64,000 nt of DNA from Streptomyces dioscori (GTDB lineage Bacteria > Actinomycetota > Actinomycetes > Streptomycetales > Streptomycetaceae): the NCBI RefSeq assembly GCF_003024195.1, contig NZ_KZ679041.1:372001-436000 (forward strand), given 5' to 3'. Made by a program: the position numbers and the translations under genes. Positions within the stretch are counted from its first letter, which is position 1, and each line of letters opens with the position of its first letter. Shown here piece after piece: positions 56,758 to 64,000 of this stretch. The notes beneath the pieces were generated by a model. It searched no databases, was not told the DNA's origin, and saw nothing but the letters and a program-made list of their open reading frames with translations.

Positions 56758-57924
56758 GTGGCTGACGCTGCAGTGAACCGGACCGGTAGCCAGATCCAGC
56801 GCGTACTCATCGCCGCGGACAAGTTCAAGGGCTCGCTCACGGCCGTGCAGGTCGCCGAGCGGGTCACGGCGGGACTGCACCGGATCGCGCCCCAGGTCGA
56901 GGTCGAGTCGCTGCCGGTGGCCGACGGCGGAGACGGCACCGTCGCCGCGGCGGTCGCCGCCGGGTTCGAACGGCACGAGGTACGGGTCGCGGGGCCGCTC
57001 GGTGACGAGGTCACCGCCGCGTTCGCCCTGCGCGAGGAGACCGCGGTCGTCGAGATGGCCGAGGCCAGCGGCCTGCAGCGACTGCCCGCCGGGACCTTCG
57101 CGCCGCTCACGTCGTCCACGTACGGGTCCGGGGAACTATTGCGGGCCGCGCTCGACGCCGGGGCCCGGACCATCGTCTTCGGCGTCGGCGGCAGCGCGAC
57201 AACCGACGGCGGGGCCGGGATGCTGGCCGCGCTCGGGGCCCGGTTCCTCGACGAGGACGGCGAGCCCGTACCGCCCGGGGGCGGGTCCCTCGCGGAACTC
57301 GCCACGGCGGACCTGACCGGTCTCGACCCCCGCCTCACCGGCGTCGACGTGGTCCTCGCGAGCGACGTCGACAACCCGCTGACCGGTCCGAAGGGCGCTG
57401 CGGCGGTGTACGGGCCGCAGAAGGGCGCCTCCCCCGACGAGGTCGCGGCGCTCGACGCGGGGCTCGCGCACCTCGCCACGATCCTGGAGAAGTCGATCGG
57501 GGGGCGGGCCGCGGAGTACGCCGTCGCGCCCGGGGCGGGGGCCGCGGGGGGTATCGGGTACGGGGCCCTGGTGGGGCTCGGTGCGAGTTTCCGGCCCGGT
57601 ATCGAGGTGATGCTCGACGTGCTGGGGTTCGGGCCGGCACTGTCGCGGGCGACGCTCGTCATCACGGGGGAGGGGTCGCTGGACGACCAGACCCTCCATG
57701 GGAAGGCTCCGGCGGGGGTGGCGGCGGCGGCTCGTGCCGCCGGTAAGGAGGTCATCGCCGTGTGCGGGCGGTTGGCTCTTGCTCCTGAGGCGCTGGGGCG
57801 GGCTGGGATTCGGCGGGTGTATCCGCTCACGGATGTCGAGCCGGATGTGGGCCGGTGCATCGCGGACGCGGGCCCGATCCTGGAACGGGTGGCCGAGCGA
57901 ATCGCGCGTGATTTCCTCACCTGA
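56758..57924 (+). CDS. Glycerate kinase
   Basis: A 388-residue GK-I (GarK/GlxK) family kinase. IAADKFKGSLTAVQVAERVTAGL at the start, LPVADGGDGTVAAAV, and GVGGSATTDGGAGMLAALGARF are the family's nucleotide and substrate loops; TGEGSLDDQTLHGKAP closes the active site. It phosphorylates D-glycerate to 2-phosphoglycerate (or 3-phospho), feeding glyoxylate or glycerol carbon to glycolysis. GTG 56758 has AAGGGGA about 8 bp upstream. TAGGGT at 56695-56700 is a possible -10. Confidence 0.93.
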   Translation: MADAAVNRTGSQIQRVLIAADKFKGSLTAVQVAERVTAGLHRIAPQVEVESLPVADGGDGTVAAAVAAGFERHEVRVAGPLGDEVTAAFALREETAVVEMAEASGLQRLPAGTFAPLTSSTYGSGELLRAALDAGARTIVFGVGGSATTDGGAGMLAALGARFLDEDGEPVPPGGGSLAELATADLTGLDPRLTGVDVVLASDVDNPLTGPKGAAAVYGPQKGASPDEVAALDAGLAHLATILEKSIGGRAAEYAVAPGAGAAGGIGYGALVGLGASFRPGIEVMLDVLGFGPALSRATLVITGEGSLDDQTLHGKAPAGVAAAARAAGKEVIAVCGRLALAPEALGRAGIRRVYPLTDVEPDVGRCIADAGPILERVAERIARDFLT

Positions 57925-57940
57925 GGATGACTTGCGGGGT

Positions 57941-58151
57941 TTTTCGCCCCCGCCGCCCCTACCCATTCCCGTCCACGCATGGGGGCTAAGCCCCCTCGCC
58001 CCCTTTGTCCTCAAACGCCGGACGGGCTGAGAGACGTCCGCCGGACGGGCTGAAAGGTGCCTTTCAGCCCGTCCGGCGTTTGAGGACCGGGGGTTCGGGG
58101 GCAGCGCCCCCGAGTCAGTGACGGGACGGGTAGGGGCGGCGGGGGCGAAAA
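57941..58151. repeat. ~210-bp nested inverted repeat between convergent genes
   Basis: Three nested levels. Outer 24-bp arms: 57941-57964 (TTTTCGCCCCCGCC...) and 58128-58151. GGGGGC-TAA-GCCCCC (57981-57995) and GGGGGC-AGC-GCCCCC (58097-58111) sit at mirrored positions. Inner 24-bp perfect arms: 58007-58030 and 58064-58087. A competing 17-bp hairpin with a 2-bp loop lies at 58041-58076. It can fold in transcripts from both sides and probably acts as a bidirectional terminator. Confidence 0.85.
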
Positions 58152-58158
58152 CAATGCG

Positions 58159-59355
58159 CTACCCCCCTACCCCCGCCAACCGATACGCATCCAGCGCCAG
58201 CGTCATCTCGATCAGGTCCCGCGGTCGCGCCAACGACCGCGACGTCAGCTGTTCCAGGCGCCGCAGGCGGTTGAACACCGTGTTCCGGTGGCAGTACAGC
58301 CGCCCAGCCGCCCGCCCAGCAGACCCCTCACAGCTCAGCCACGCGTCGAGCGTCTCCAACAGCACGGCCCGATCGGGCGGTTCGAGCTCCAGCAGCGCGC
58401 CGAACACGTCCGCCACCAGCCGCGACGCCAGCTCGGGCTGGCTGACGACGAGCGCGGTCGGCATCCGCTGGTCGAGCCGCACGACGGCGCTCGCGTCCGG
58501 CGGACACGTACGCAGCGCCAGTTCGGCGAGCCGCCGCGCCCGCCCCAGCTCGGCGAGCCCGGCGACCACGGGACTGATCCCGCCGGGACCGGAACACCGC
58601 CCGTCGAGCGCCCGCGCGACCCCGTCGAGGCCCTGTCCGGGCCCGAGGGCCACCACCCCCACCTCGCAGTCGGCCCGCATCCGCCAGACGAACCGCAGCC
58701 CCGCCCCCTCCACGGGCCGCCGCAACGGCTCCCGCCGCTCCGAGCGCAGCACGACCACGGCGTACGGACCCCGTTCGGGCAGGTCCAGGCCGGCGGCGGC
58801 GCGCGCGGCCAGCCCGGGCGCCTCCTGACCCTCCAGGAGCGCGTCGAGCAGCGCCTGGAGCCGTTCGTCGGTACGCCGCCGAAGTTCCATCTCGGTCGCC
58901 AGATACGACTCGGTCGCCGTCGCGGCCTGCGCGTCCACGGCGGACCACACCATGGTCGCCGACCGCATCAGCACCCCGAGACGCTCCGGTTCCTTGCCGG
59001 TCGCCGCCTCAAGCAGCGCGTCCCACACCAGATAGCCGGCGGAGCGGTACGCGTGCACCAGCAGTTCCAGCGGCAGGCCCTGCTGGGCCCGGCGCCGGCC
59101 CGCGTCCTCCGCGTACTCCAGATCGCGGCGGGGTGAGTCCCGGGGCGCGGAGATCGTCTCGATCCCGATCCGCATCGCGTCCTGGGCCTCCCGCCACTGC
59201 TGGTCGTACGGCAGGAACTCCCCGTAGACGGGGGAGTGTTCGGCCAGTTGCCGCATGTGCTCGTCGACCAGCTCCGGCAGCCGCTCCAGCAGCGCCGTGC
59301 AGGACTCGGCGAGCAGCTTCCAGTCATGACCGGTACGCCTTCTGCGGGCTCCCAT
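58159..59355 (-). CDS. PucR/CdaR-type transcriptional regulator
   Basis: A 398-residue regulator. The N-terminal ~160 residues are a helical sensory domain (LLAESCTALLERLPELVDEHMRQLAEHSPVYGEF). The middle is a degenerate GGDEF-like region. The C-terminal PucR helix-turn-helix is LLETLDAWLSCEGSAGRAAGRLYCHRNTVFNRLRRLEQLTSRSL. It is divergent from the Liv-type ABC operon with a strong palindrome between them, so it most likely controls that transporter. ATG 59355 is used; the ribosome site is weak. Confidence 0.88.
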   Translation of the reverse strand: MGARRRRTGHDWKLLAESCTALLERLPELVDEHMRQLAEHSPVYGEFLPYDQQWREAQDAMRIGIETISAPRDSPRRDLEYAEDAGRRRAQQGLPLELLVHAYRSAGYLVWDALLEAATGKEPERLGVLMRSATMVWSAVDAQAATATESYLATEMELRRRTDERLQALLDALLEGQEAPGLAARAAAGLDLPERGPYAVVVLRSERREPLRRPVEGAGLRFVWRMRADCEVGVVALGPGQGLDGVARALDGRCSGPGGISPVVAGLAELGRARRLAELALRTCPPDASAVVRLDQRMPTALVVSQPELASRLVADVFGALLELEPPDRAVLLETLDAWLSCEGSAGRAAGRLYCHRNTVFNRLRRLEQLTSRSLARPRDLIEMTLALDAYRLAGVGG

Positions 59356-59404
59356 GGCCGGAGGATGTCACCTGTGTGCCGCCCCGCACAGGCCCCTGAC
59401 ACGC

Positions 59405-59428
59405 GGTGTTGTGCGCGCGCACAACGCC
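59405..59428. promoter_or_regulatory. Strong palindromic operator between PucR-type regulator and Liv-type operon
   Basis: GTTGTGCGCGCGCACAAC (59408-59425) is a perfect 18-bp palindrome. Two more base pairs outside one mismatch extend the symmetry to 59405-59428. It lies 50 bp from the regulator start and 166 bp from the operon start. Confidence 0.65.
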
Positions 59429-59593
59429 TGCCCGCACCCGCTGGTCACCCGCAGCGATTCGCCCGCGCCCCGTGGACGGACGCCCCTGCCGGTGCTGTGG
59501 TGAGCGCCACACCGGACGTGCACGCACCGGACGTGAACACGCCGGGTGCGAGGCGGGCAGGAGCGCGATGACCGCGATGACAGGGGGAATGCC

Positions 59594-60400
59594 ATGGGTG
59601 GGTCGGGGCTGGCCGTACGGGACCTGTCGGTCGGATACGGGCCCGTACGGGCACTGCGCCAGGTGTCCCTGGAGGTGCCGGAGGGAGCCGTCGTCACGGT
59701 CCTCGGCGGCAATGGCGCGGGCAAGACGACCCTCCTGCGGGCCATCTGCCGGACCCTGTCCTTCCACGGCGGCGCGGTGACCGCAGGCACGGTCGAGTTC
59801 GACGGCCGCCCTCTCGGCGGCCTTCCGCCGGACCGGGTGGTGGCCGCCGGGATCTCCCAGATCCCGGAAGGGCGCCGGGTGTTCGCCCGGATGACCGTCG
59901 CCGACAACCTGCGTGCCGGGGCGCTCGGGGCCACCGGCGGCCGTGCCGAGCGGGCCGCCGCCCTGCGCCGCGTCCACGAACTGTTCCCCGTGCTCGCCGA
60001 CCGCGCCCAGCAGCACGCCGGTCTGCTGTCCGGCGGAGAACAGCAGATGCTCGCGGTCGGGCGTGCCCTGATGGCCGCCCCGAGGATGCTGCTCCTCGAC
60101 GAACCGTCCCTGGGGCTCGCCCCGTTGATGGCGGCACGGATCGCCGAGACCGTGAGGGAGATCAACACCCAGGGCACCTCGATCCTGCTCGTGGAGCAGA
60201 ACGCCGCGCTGGCCCTGCGCCTGGCCACCCGCGCGTACGTCCTTGAGGTCGGCGAGGTCACCCTGTCGGGGCCCGCCGACGAACTGGCCGCCTCCGACGA
60301 GGTGCGCCGCCGCTATCTGGGCGTGGTCGACGAGGACGCCGCGGCCGACGCCGAGCGGGCCCGCGCCTCGCACCCGGCGCTGACCCGATGGAAGGGGTGA
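59594..60400 (+). CDS. livF: Branched-chain amino-acid-type ABC transporter ATP-binding protein (LivF)
   Basis: A 268-residue ATPase of the LivF type. Walker A GGNGAGKTT, Q-loop GISQIPEGRRVF (the PEGR variant diagnostic of LivF), signature LSGGEQQMLAVGRALM, Walker B LLLDEPSLGLAP, H-loop LVEQN. ATG 59594 has GGGGGA five bases before it; an upstream GTG at 59546 would add unrelated residues. It is first in a five-gene operon, ahead of LivG, which reverses the common order. Confidence 0.9.
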   Translation: MGGSGLAVRDLSVGYGPVRALRQVSLEVPEGAVVTVLGGNGAGKTTLLRAICRTLSFHGGAVTAGTVEFDGRPLGGLPPDRVVAAGISQIPEGRRVFARMTVADNLRAGALGATGGRAERAAALRRVHELFPVLADRAQQHAGLLSGGEQQMLAVGRALMAAPRMLLLDEPSLGLAPLMAARIAETVREINTQGTSILLVEQNAALALRLATRAYVLEVGEVTLSGPADELAASDEVRRRYLGVVDEDAAADAERARASHPALTRWKG

Positions 60401-60410
60401 GCACATCACC

Positions 60411-61280
60411 ATGACGAACGACGCGCCGCCACAGCCCACGGACCCCGGTCCTGAGGCAGCCACCGCCGTACCACCGCTCCAGGTGAAGGACCTGACCGTG
60501 CGTTTCGCCGGTCTGACCGCCCTGGACGCCGTGAACTTCACCGTCCGCCCCGGCACCGTGCACGCCCTCATCGGCCCCAACGGAGCGGGCAAGTCCACCT
60601 GTTTCAACGTGCTGTCCGGCGTCTACCGCGCCACCTCCGGCAGCGTCCGCCTCGGCGACCACGAACTGACCGGCATGCCTCCGCACCGCATCGCCGATCT
60701 GGGCGTCGCCCGCATCTTCCAGAACCTCGCCCTGCCCCCGCTCGCCACGGTCGAGGACAGCCTCCTGCTGGGCCGCCACCGGCTGACCCGCACCGGCTTC
60801 CTCGCCGCGGGCCTGAAGCTGCCCGCGGCGGCCCGTGAGGAGCGCCGTCACCGTGAACGCGTCCGTGAGATCGCCGAGTTCGTCGGCATCTCGTCCTGTC
60901 TCGCCCGTCCGGCGGGCTCGCTGCCGTACGGCCAGCAGAAGCTCGCCGAACTGGCCCGCGCCCTGTGCATGGAGCCCCGGCTGCTGCTCCTGGACGAGCC
61001 GGTCGCGGGCATGACCGCCGACGAGCGGATCCGCACCTCCGCCGTGATCGCGGGGGTCCGCGACAGCCTCGGCATCTCGATCGTCCTGGTGGAACACGAC
61101 ATGGGGGTGGTGATGCGGCTCGCCGACGCGGTGACCGTACTGGACTTCGGGCGCCGCATCGCGGACGGCGCCCCCGCCGACGTACAGAACGATCCGGCGG
61201 TCGTACGCGCCTATCTGGGGGAGCGGTCCGAGGAACCCGAAGGGGCCGGGCGCTCCGGGAAAGAGGAGAGCACGTCGTGA
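60411..61280 (+). CDS. livG: Branched-chain amino-acid-type ABC transporter ATP-binding protein (LivG)
   Basis: A 289-residue ATPase. Walker A GPNGAGKST, Q-loop IFQNLALPPLATVEDSLLLG, signature region LPYGQQKLAELARAL (PYGQQ variant typical of LivG), Walker B LLLDEPVAGMT, H-loop VEHDMGVVM. The N-terminal ~25 residues are a Pro/Thr-rich extension. It works with LivF on the LivH/LivM pore. The stop overlaps the GTG of the permease. Confidence 0.9.
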   Translation: MTNDAPPQPTDPGPEAATAVPPLQVKDLTVRFAGLTALDAVNFTVRPGTVHALIGPNGAGKSTCFNVLSGVYRATSGSVRLGDHELTGMPPHRIADLGVARIFQNLALPPLATVEDSLLLGRHRLTRTGFLAAGLKLPAAAREERRHRERVREIAEFVGISSCLARPAGSLPYGQQKLAELARALCMEPRLLLLDEPVAGMTADERIRTSAVIAGVRDSLGISIVLVEHDMGVVMRLADAVTVLDFGRRIADGAPADVQNDPAVVRAYLGERSEEPEGAGRSGKEESTS

Positions 61281-62167
61281 GCACCTTCGCCGAACTCCTC
61301 CTCAACGGGCTGTCGATGGGGTCGGTCTACGCCCTCATCGCCCTCGGCTTCGTGGTCATCTTCCGGGCCACCGAGGTCGTCAACTTCGCCCACGCGTCCC
61401 TGCTGCTGGCCGGCGGGTACATCACCGCGGTCCTCCACGACGACATCGGCTTCTGGCCCGCGCTGCTGGCCGGGATCGCCGGGGCCGCGCTGGTCGGGGC
61501 GGCCGTCGAGTTCCTCGTGATGCGCCGCTACCGGGGGTCCGACCACAGCGTCCTCGCCATCGTCACCATCGGTGTGGACATCCTGCTCACCACGGAACTC
61601 ACCCGCCGGATCGGCACCGACGTGCTGCCGCTCGGCGACCCGTGGGGCGACGACGTCCTCACCATCGGCTCCATCTCGCTGGCCCACACGCGCATCGCCG
61701 CCTTCGTCACCGCGGGCCTGCTCATCACGGCCTTCCTGCTCACCTTCCGGTACACCTCCTGGGGCGTGGCCATGCGGGCCGCCGCCGAGAGCACGGAGAC
61801 GGCCGCGCTGATGGGCGTACGGCTCGGACGGGTGTCGCTCGGCGCCTGGGCCGTGGCGGGCGGACTCGCCGCCGTGGCCGCCCTGTTCCTGACCGTCTTC
61901 CCCACCCCGGGCCTGGAGCGGGCCACCTCGCTCGCCGCGCTCAAGGCCTTCCCCGCCGCCATCCTGGGCGGCCTCGACTCCACCACCGGAGCACTCGTCG
62001 GCGGTCTGATCGTCGGCGTCACGGAATCCCTCGCGACCGGCTACCAGAGCGAACTGTCGTTCCTGGGACGGGGGTTGGGCGATGTCGCCCCTTACCTCGT
62101 GATGACCGTGATCCTGCTCGTCCGGCCCGCCGGGCTGTTCGGCACGAAGGAGCTGGCCCGTGTCTGA
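61277..62167 (+). CDS. livH: Branched-chain amino-acid-type ABC transporter permease (LivH)
   Basis: A 296-residue membrane protein, GTG 61277 overlapping the LivG stop. LivH features: LLNGLSMGSVYALIALGFVVIFRATEVVNFAHASLLLAGGY at the start, RYTSWGVAMRAAAESTETAALMGVRLGRVS (cytoplasmic loop contacting the ATPase) and FPAAILGGLDSTTGALVGGLIVGVTESLA. About eight membrane helices. Confidence 0.92.
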   Translation: MSTFAELLLNGLSMGSVYALIALGFVVIFRATEVVNFAHASLLLAGGYITAVLHDDIGFWPALLAGIAGAALVGAAVEFLVMRRYRGSDHSVLAIVTIGVDILLTTELTRRIGTDVLPLGDPWGDDVLTIGSISLAHTRIAAFVTAGLLITAFLLTFRYTSWGVAMRAAAESTETAALMGVRLGRVSLGAWAVAGGLAAVAALFLTVFPTPGLERATSLAALKAFPAAILGGLDSTTGALVGGLIVGVTESLATGYQSELSFLGRGLGDVAPYLVMTVILLVRPAGLFGTKELARV

Positions 62168-63293
62168 GACACCCGTCTCCGAAGTACCGGTCTCCGAAGC
62201 ACCCGCCTCCGAGACCTCCGCCCGCCGCCCCGTGCGGCTCCCCACCCGCGCCCGTACGTACGTCTGGGCCGCCGGCGCCCTCCTGCTGCTCGTCCTGCCC
62301 TTCTACCTGGACCGGTTCTGGCTCCAGGCCGGCCTGTTCGCGATGGCCGCGGCGATCGGCGCGATCGGGCTCAACCTGCTCACCGGCTCCACCGGCCAGC
62401 TCTCCATGGGCCACGCCTTCTTCCTCGCGGTCGGCGCGTACGGCTACTGCGTGTTCGCCGCTGACGGCGGTGACGGGCTCACCGGCCTGGGCCTGCCGAC
62501 CTGGCTCGCGGCCGTCCTCGCCGTCCTGGTCGCGGGCCTGGCCGGCGGCCTCTTCAGCCCCATCGCGGGACGCCTGCGCGGCGCCTACCTGGGCATCGCC
62601 ACCCTCGCGCTGATCTTCATCGGCCAGCACGTGCTGTTCAACGCCAAGGACCTCACCGGCGGCTTCAACGGCCGTGACGTACCGCCCCTGAGCCTGTTCG
62701 GGCTGACCTTCGACGACAGTGAACTCCTGGTCGCCAACGTCCCGTTCGGCTCCGCGGAGAAGCTCTGGTACGCGGCACTCGTGCTGCTCCTCGGCGGCGC
62801 GCTGTTCGCCCGCGGGGTGCTGCGCGGACGCCCCGGACGTGCCATGAACGCGATCCGGGACCACCGCATCGCCGCCGGTGTCATGGGTGTCCCCGTGGCC
62901 CGCTACCGGGCCGCCGTCTTCGTCCTGTCCTCGATGTACGCGGGCCTCGCGGGCGTCCTGCTCGCCCTGGTCTTCCAGCGGACGGTGCCGGACTACTTCG
63001 GCATCACGCTGTCGCTCGAATACCTCGCCATGATCGTCATCGGCGGGCTCGGCTCGGTCTCGGGGGCGGTGATCGGCGCGGTGTTCGTCTCCGTGCTGCC
63101 GCAGCTGCTGACCCGCTACAGCGATGCGCTGCCCCTGGTCTCCGCCCCCGGTACCGGCGGGATCGCACCGGGGGAGGCATCCCGGTACCTCTACGGCGCC
63201 GCCATTGTCGTGGTGGTGCTCTTCCTTCCCGGCGGCCTGGTCAGGGTGGCCGCCGGACGACGCTTCAGGACCGATCCAGGGGAGGAACGATGA
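62160..63293 (+). CDS. livM: Branched-chain amino-acid-type ABC transporter permease (LivM)
   Basis: A 377-residue membrane protein overlapping LivH by 8 bp. The first ~20 residues are a VSEVPVSEAPASE repeat made by short DNA repeats. The LivM core then shows AAAIGAIGLNLLTGSTGQLSMGHAFFLAVGAYGY, GRPGRAMNAIRDHRIAAGVMGVPVARYRAAVFVLSSMYAGLAG and YLAMIVIGGLGSVSGAVIGAVFVSVLPQLL. It forms the pore with LivH. Confidence 0.92.
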   Translation: MSETPVSEVPVSEAPASETSARRPVRLPTRARTYVWAAGALLLLVLPFYLDRFWLQAGLFAMAAAIGAIGLNLLTGSTGQLSMGHAFFLAVGAYGYCVFAADGGDGLTGLGLPTWLAAVLAVLVAGLAGGLFSPIAGRLRGAYLGIATLALIFIGQHVLFNAKDLTGGFNGRDVPPLSLFGLTFDDSELLVANVPFGSAEKLWYAALVLLLGGALFARGVLRGRPGRAMNAIRDHRIAAGVMGVPVARYRAAVFVLSSMYAGLAGVLLALVFQRTVPDYFGITLSLEYLAMIVIGGLGSVSGAVIGAVFVSVLPQLLTRYSDALPLVSAPGTGGIAPGEASRYLYGAAIVVVVLFLPGGLVRVAAGRRFRTDPGEER

Positions 63294-64000
63294 GCACGAT
63301 GAACACGGCCCGCACGACCAGGGTGGCCGCCGGTGCGATCGCGGCGCTGCTGCTGCTGTCCGGCTGCAGCTCGAAGGCCAAGGACGACGACGGGAAGAGC
63401 GACAGCGCCGCGGGAGGGGTGAAGACCGGCAAGGGCATCTCCGGCAAGACCATCGCGCTGGGCGCCCTCACCGACATGACGGGGGTCTACGCGACCCTCG
63501 GCAAGAGCGTCACCCAGGCCCAGCAGCTCTATGTGAAGCAGCTGAACGCCGACGGCGGCGTGTGCGGCTACAAGGTCGAGCTGACCGTCCGCGACCACGG
63601 CTACGACCCGCAGAAGGCCCTCTCCGCGTACACCGAGCTGGCGCCCAAGGTGCTCGGGTTCGCCCAGTTCATCGGCTCGCCGTTCGTCGCAGCGGCCAAG
63701 CCGCGCATCGACGGTCAGGACAAGGGCCTGGTCCTGCCGCAGGCCTGGTCGTCGGCACTCCTCGGCAGCCCGTACATCCGGGTCATCGGGTCCACGTACG
63801 ACATCGAGACGATCAACGCCGTCGACTTCCTGATGAAGGAGAAGGGCCTCAAGAAGGGCGACAAGCTCGGGCACGTCTACTTCGAGGGCGACTACGGCGA
63901 GAGCGCGCTGGCCGGCTCCAAGCACATCGCGAAGGAGGCCGGGCTGACCGTCGTCGAGCAGAAGATCAAGCCGACCGACAACGACATGACCGCGCAGGTC
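63290..64000 (+). CDS. LivJ-type substrate-binding lipoprotein, 3' end outside window
   Basis: The frame is open from ATG 63290 (overlapping the LivM stop) to the last base, 237 codons. It has a lipoprotein signal with lipobox LLSGC (Cys26), then an acidic linker and the binding domain: GKTIALGALTDMTGVYATLGKSVTQAQQLYVKQLNADGGVCGYKVELTVRDHGYDPQKALSAY. This is the Peripla_BP_6 fold of Leu/Ile/Val, amide and urea binding proteins. The operon order F-G-H-M-J puts it last. Substrate is unknown; a PucR-type regulator nearby hints at a nitrogen compound. Confidence 0.92.
   Translation, partial: MSTMNTARTTRVAAGAIAALLLLSGCSSKAKDDDGKSDSAAGGVKTGKGISGKTIALGALTDMTGVYATLGKSVTQAQQLYVKQLNADGGVCGYKVELTVRDHGYDPQKALSAYTELAPKVLGFAQFIGSPFVAAAKPRIDGQDKGLVLPQAWSSALLGSPYIRVIGSTYDIETINAVDFLMKEKGLKKGDKLGHVYFEGDYGESALAGSKHIAKEAGLTVVEQKIKPTDNDMTAQV

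Overview
This is a 64 kb piece of a very GC-rich actinobacterial chromosome, almost certainly Streptomyces or a close relative. The evidence is the extreme third-position GC, the many GTG starts, ATGA/GTGA-coupled operons, apparently leaderless genes, lipoprotein and Tat signals, and the gene repertoire. I recognise no rRNA, tRNA, CRISPR array, phage or transposase. The first gene (GntR-type regulator) and the last (LivJ-type binding protein) run off the window.

Layout. 1-5.4 kb: GntR regulator tail, a sugar ABC transporter (binding protein, permease, ATPase), a ROK sugar kinase and a small membrane-anchored protein. 5.4-10.8 kb: SNF2-type helicase coupled to a SWIM zinc-finger protein, behind a promoter that looks like the actinobacterial DNA-damage (PafBC) type. 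10.8-13.7 kb: a sulfite-oxidase-like Mo enzyme preceded by a short leader ORF ending in two cysteines, then a lower-GC stretch carrying a stand-alone deaminase-fold protein. 13.7-18.9 kb: five-gene oligopeptide/nickel-type ABC operon. 19-24 kb: PcaL-like fusion protein, metal-dependent hydrolase, exonuclease III, secreted SGNH hydrolase. 24-30 kb: orphan glutamate-type ABC ATPase, gamma-glutamyltransferase and proteins of unknown function.

30.2-39.5 kb is the most coherent metabolic island. It holds two paralogous carbon-nitrogen hydrolases, a class-III aminotransferase, a PucR regulator, a dihydropyrimidinase/hydantoinase, a luciferase-like (F420-type) oxidoreductase and an NCS1 nucleobase transporter. 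Together these could take a pyrimidine, dihydropyrimidine or hydantoin through ring opening and decarbamoylation to beta-alanine and its semialdehyde. No classical dihydropyrimidine dehydrogenase is present, which leaves the luciferase-like enzyme as a candidate for the redox step.

39.5-49.3 kb: secreted protein, AhpD-like protein divergent from a two-component system, DUF4232-like lipoprotein, second gamma-glutamyltransferase-like enzyme (inflated by in-frame minisatellites), inositol-phosphatase-family enzyme, FAD oxidoreductase coupled to a macro-domain protein. 49.4-53.4 kb: Tat-exported GH2 beta-galactosidase with a LamG domain inserted in its catalytic half. 53.5-55.6 kb: Ada-AlkA fusion coupled to an alkylguanine methyltransferase. 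55.7-58 kb: Nudix hydrolase, small secreted peptide, glycerate kinase, then a large nested inverted repeat. 58.2-64 kb: PucR-type regulator divergent from a LivFGHMJ-type ABC operon across a strong palindrome.

Cross-cutting patterns: damage-type promoter matches before the helicase, xthA and the phosphatase; a recurrent dispersed GGGGCGCGGGGAACTGCGC repeat; tandem repeats inside coding regions; and shared upstream elements before the two carbon-nitrogen hydrolases.
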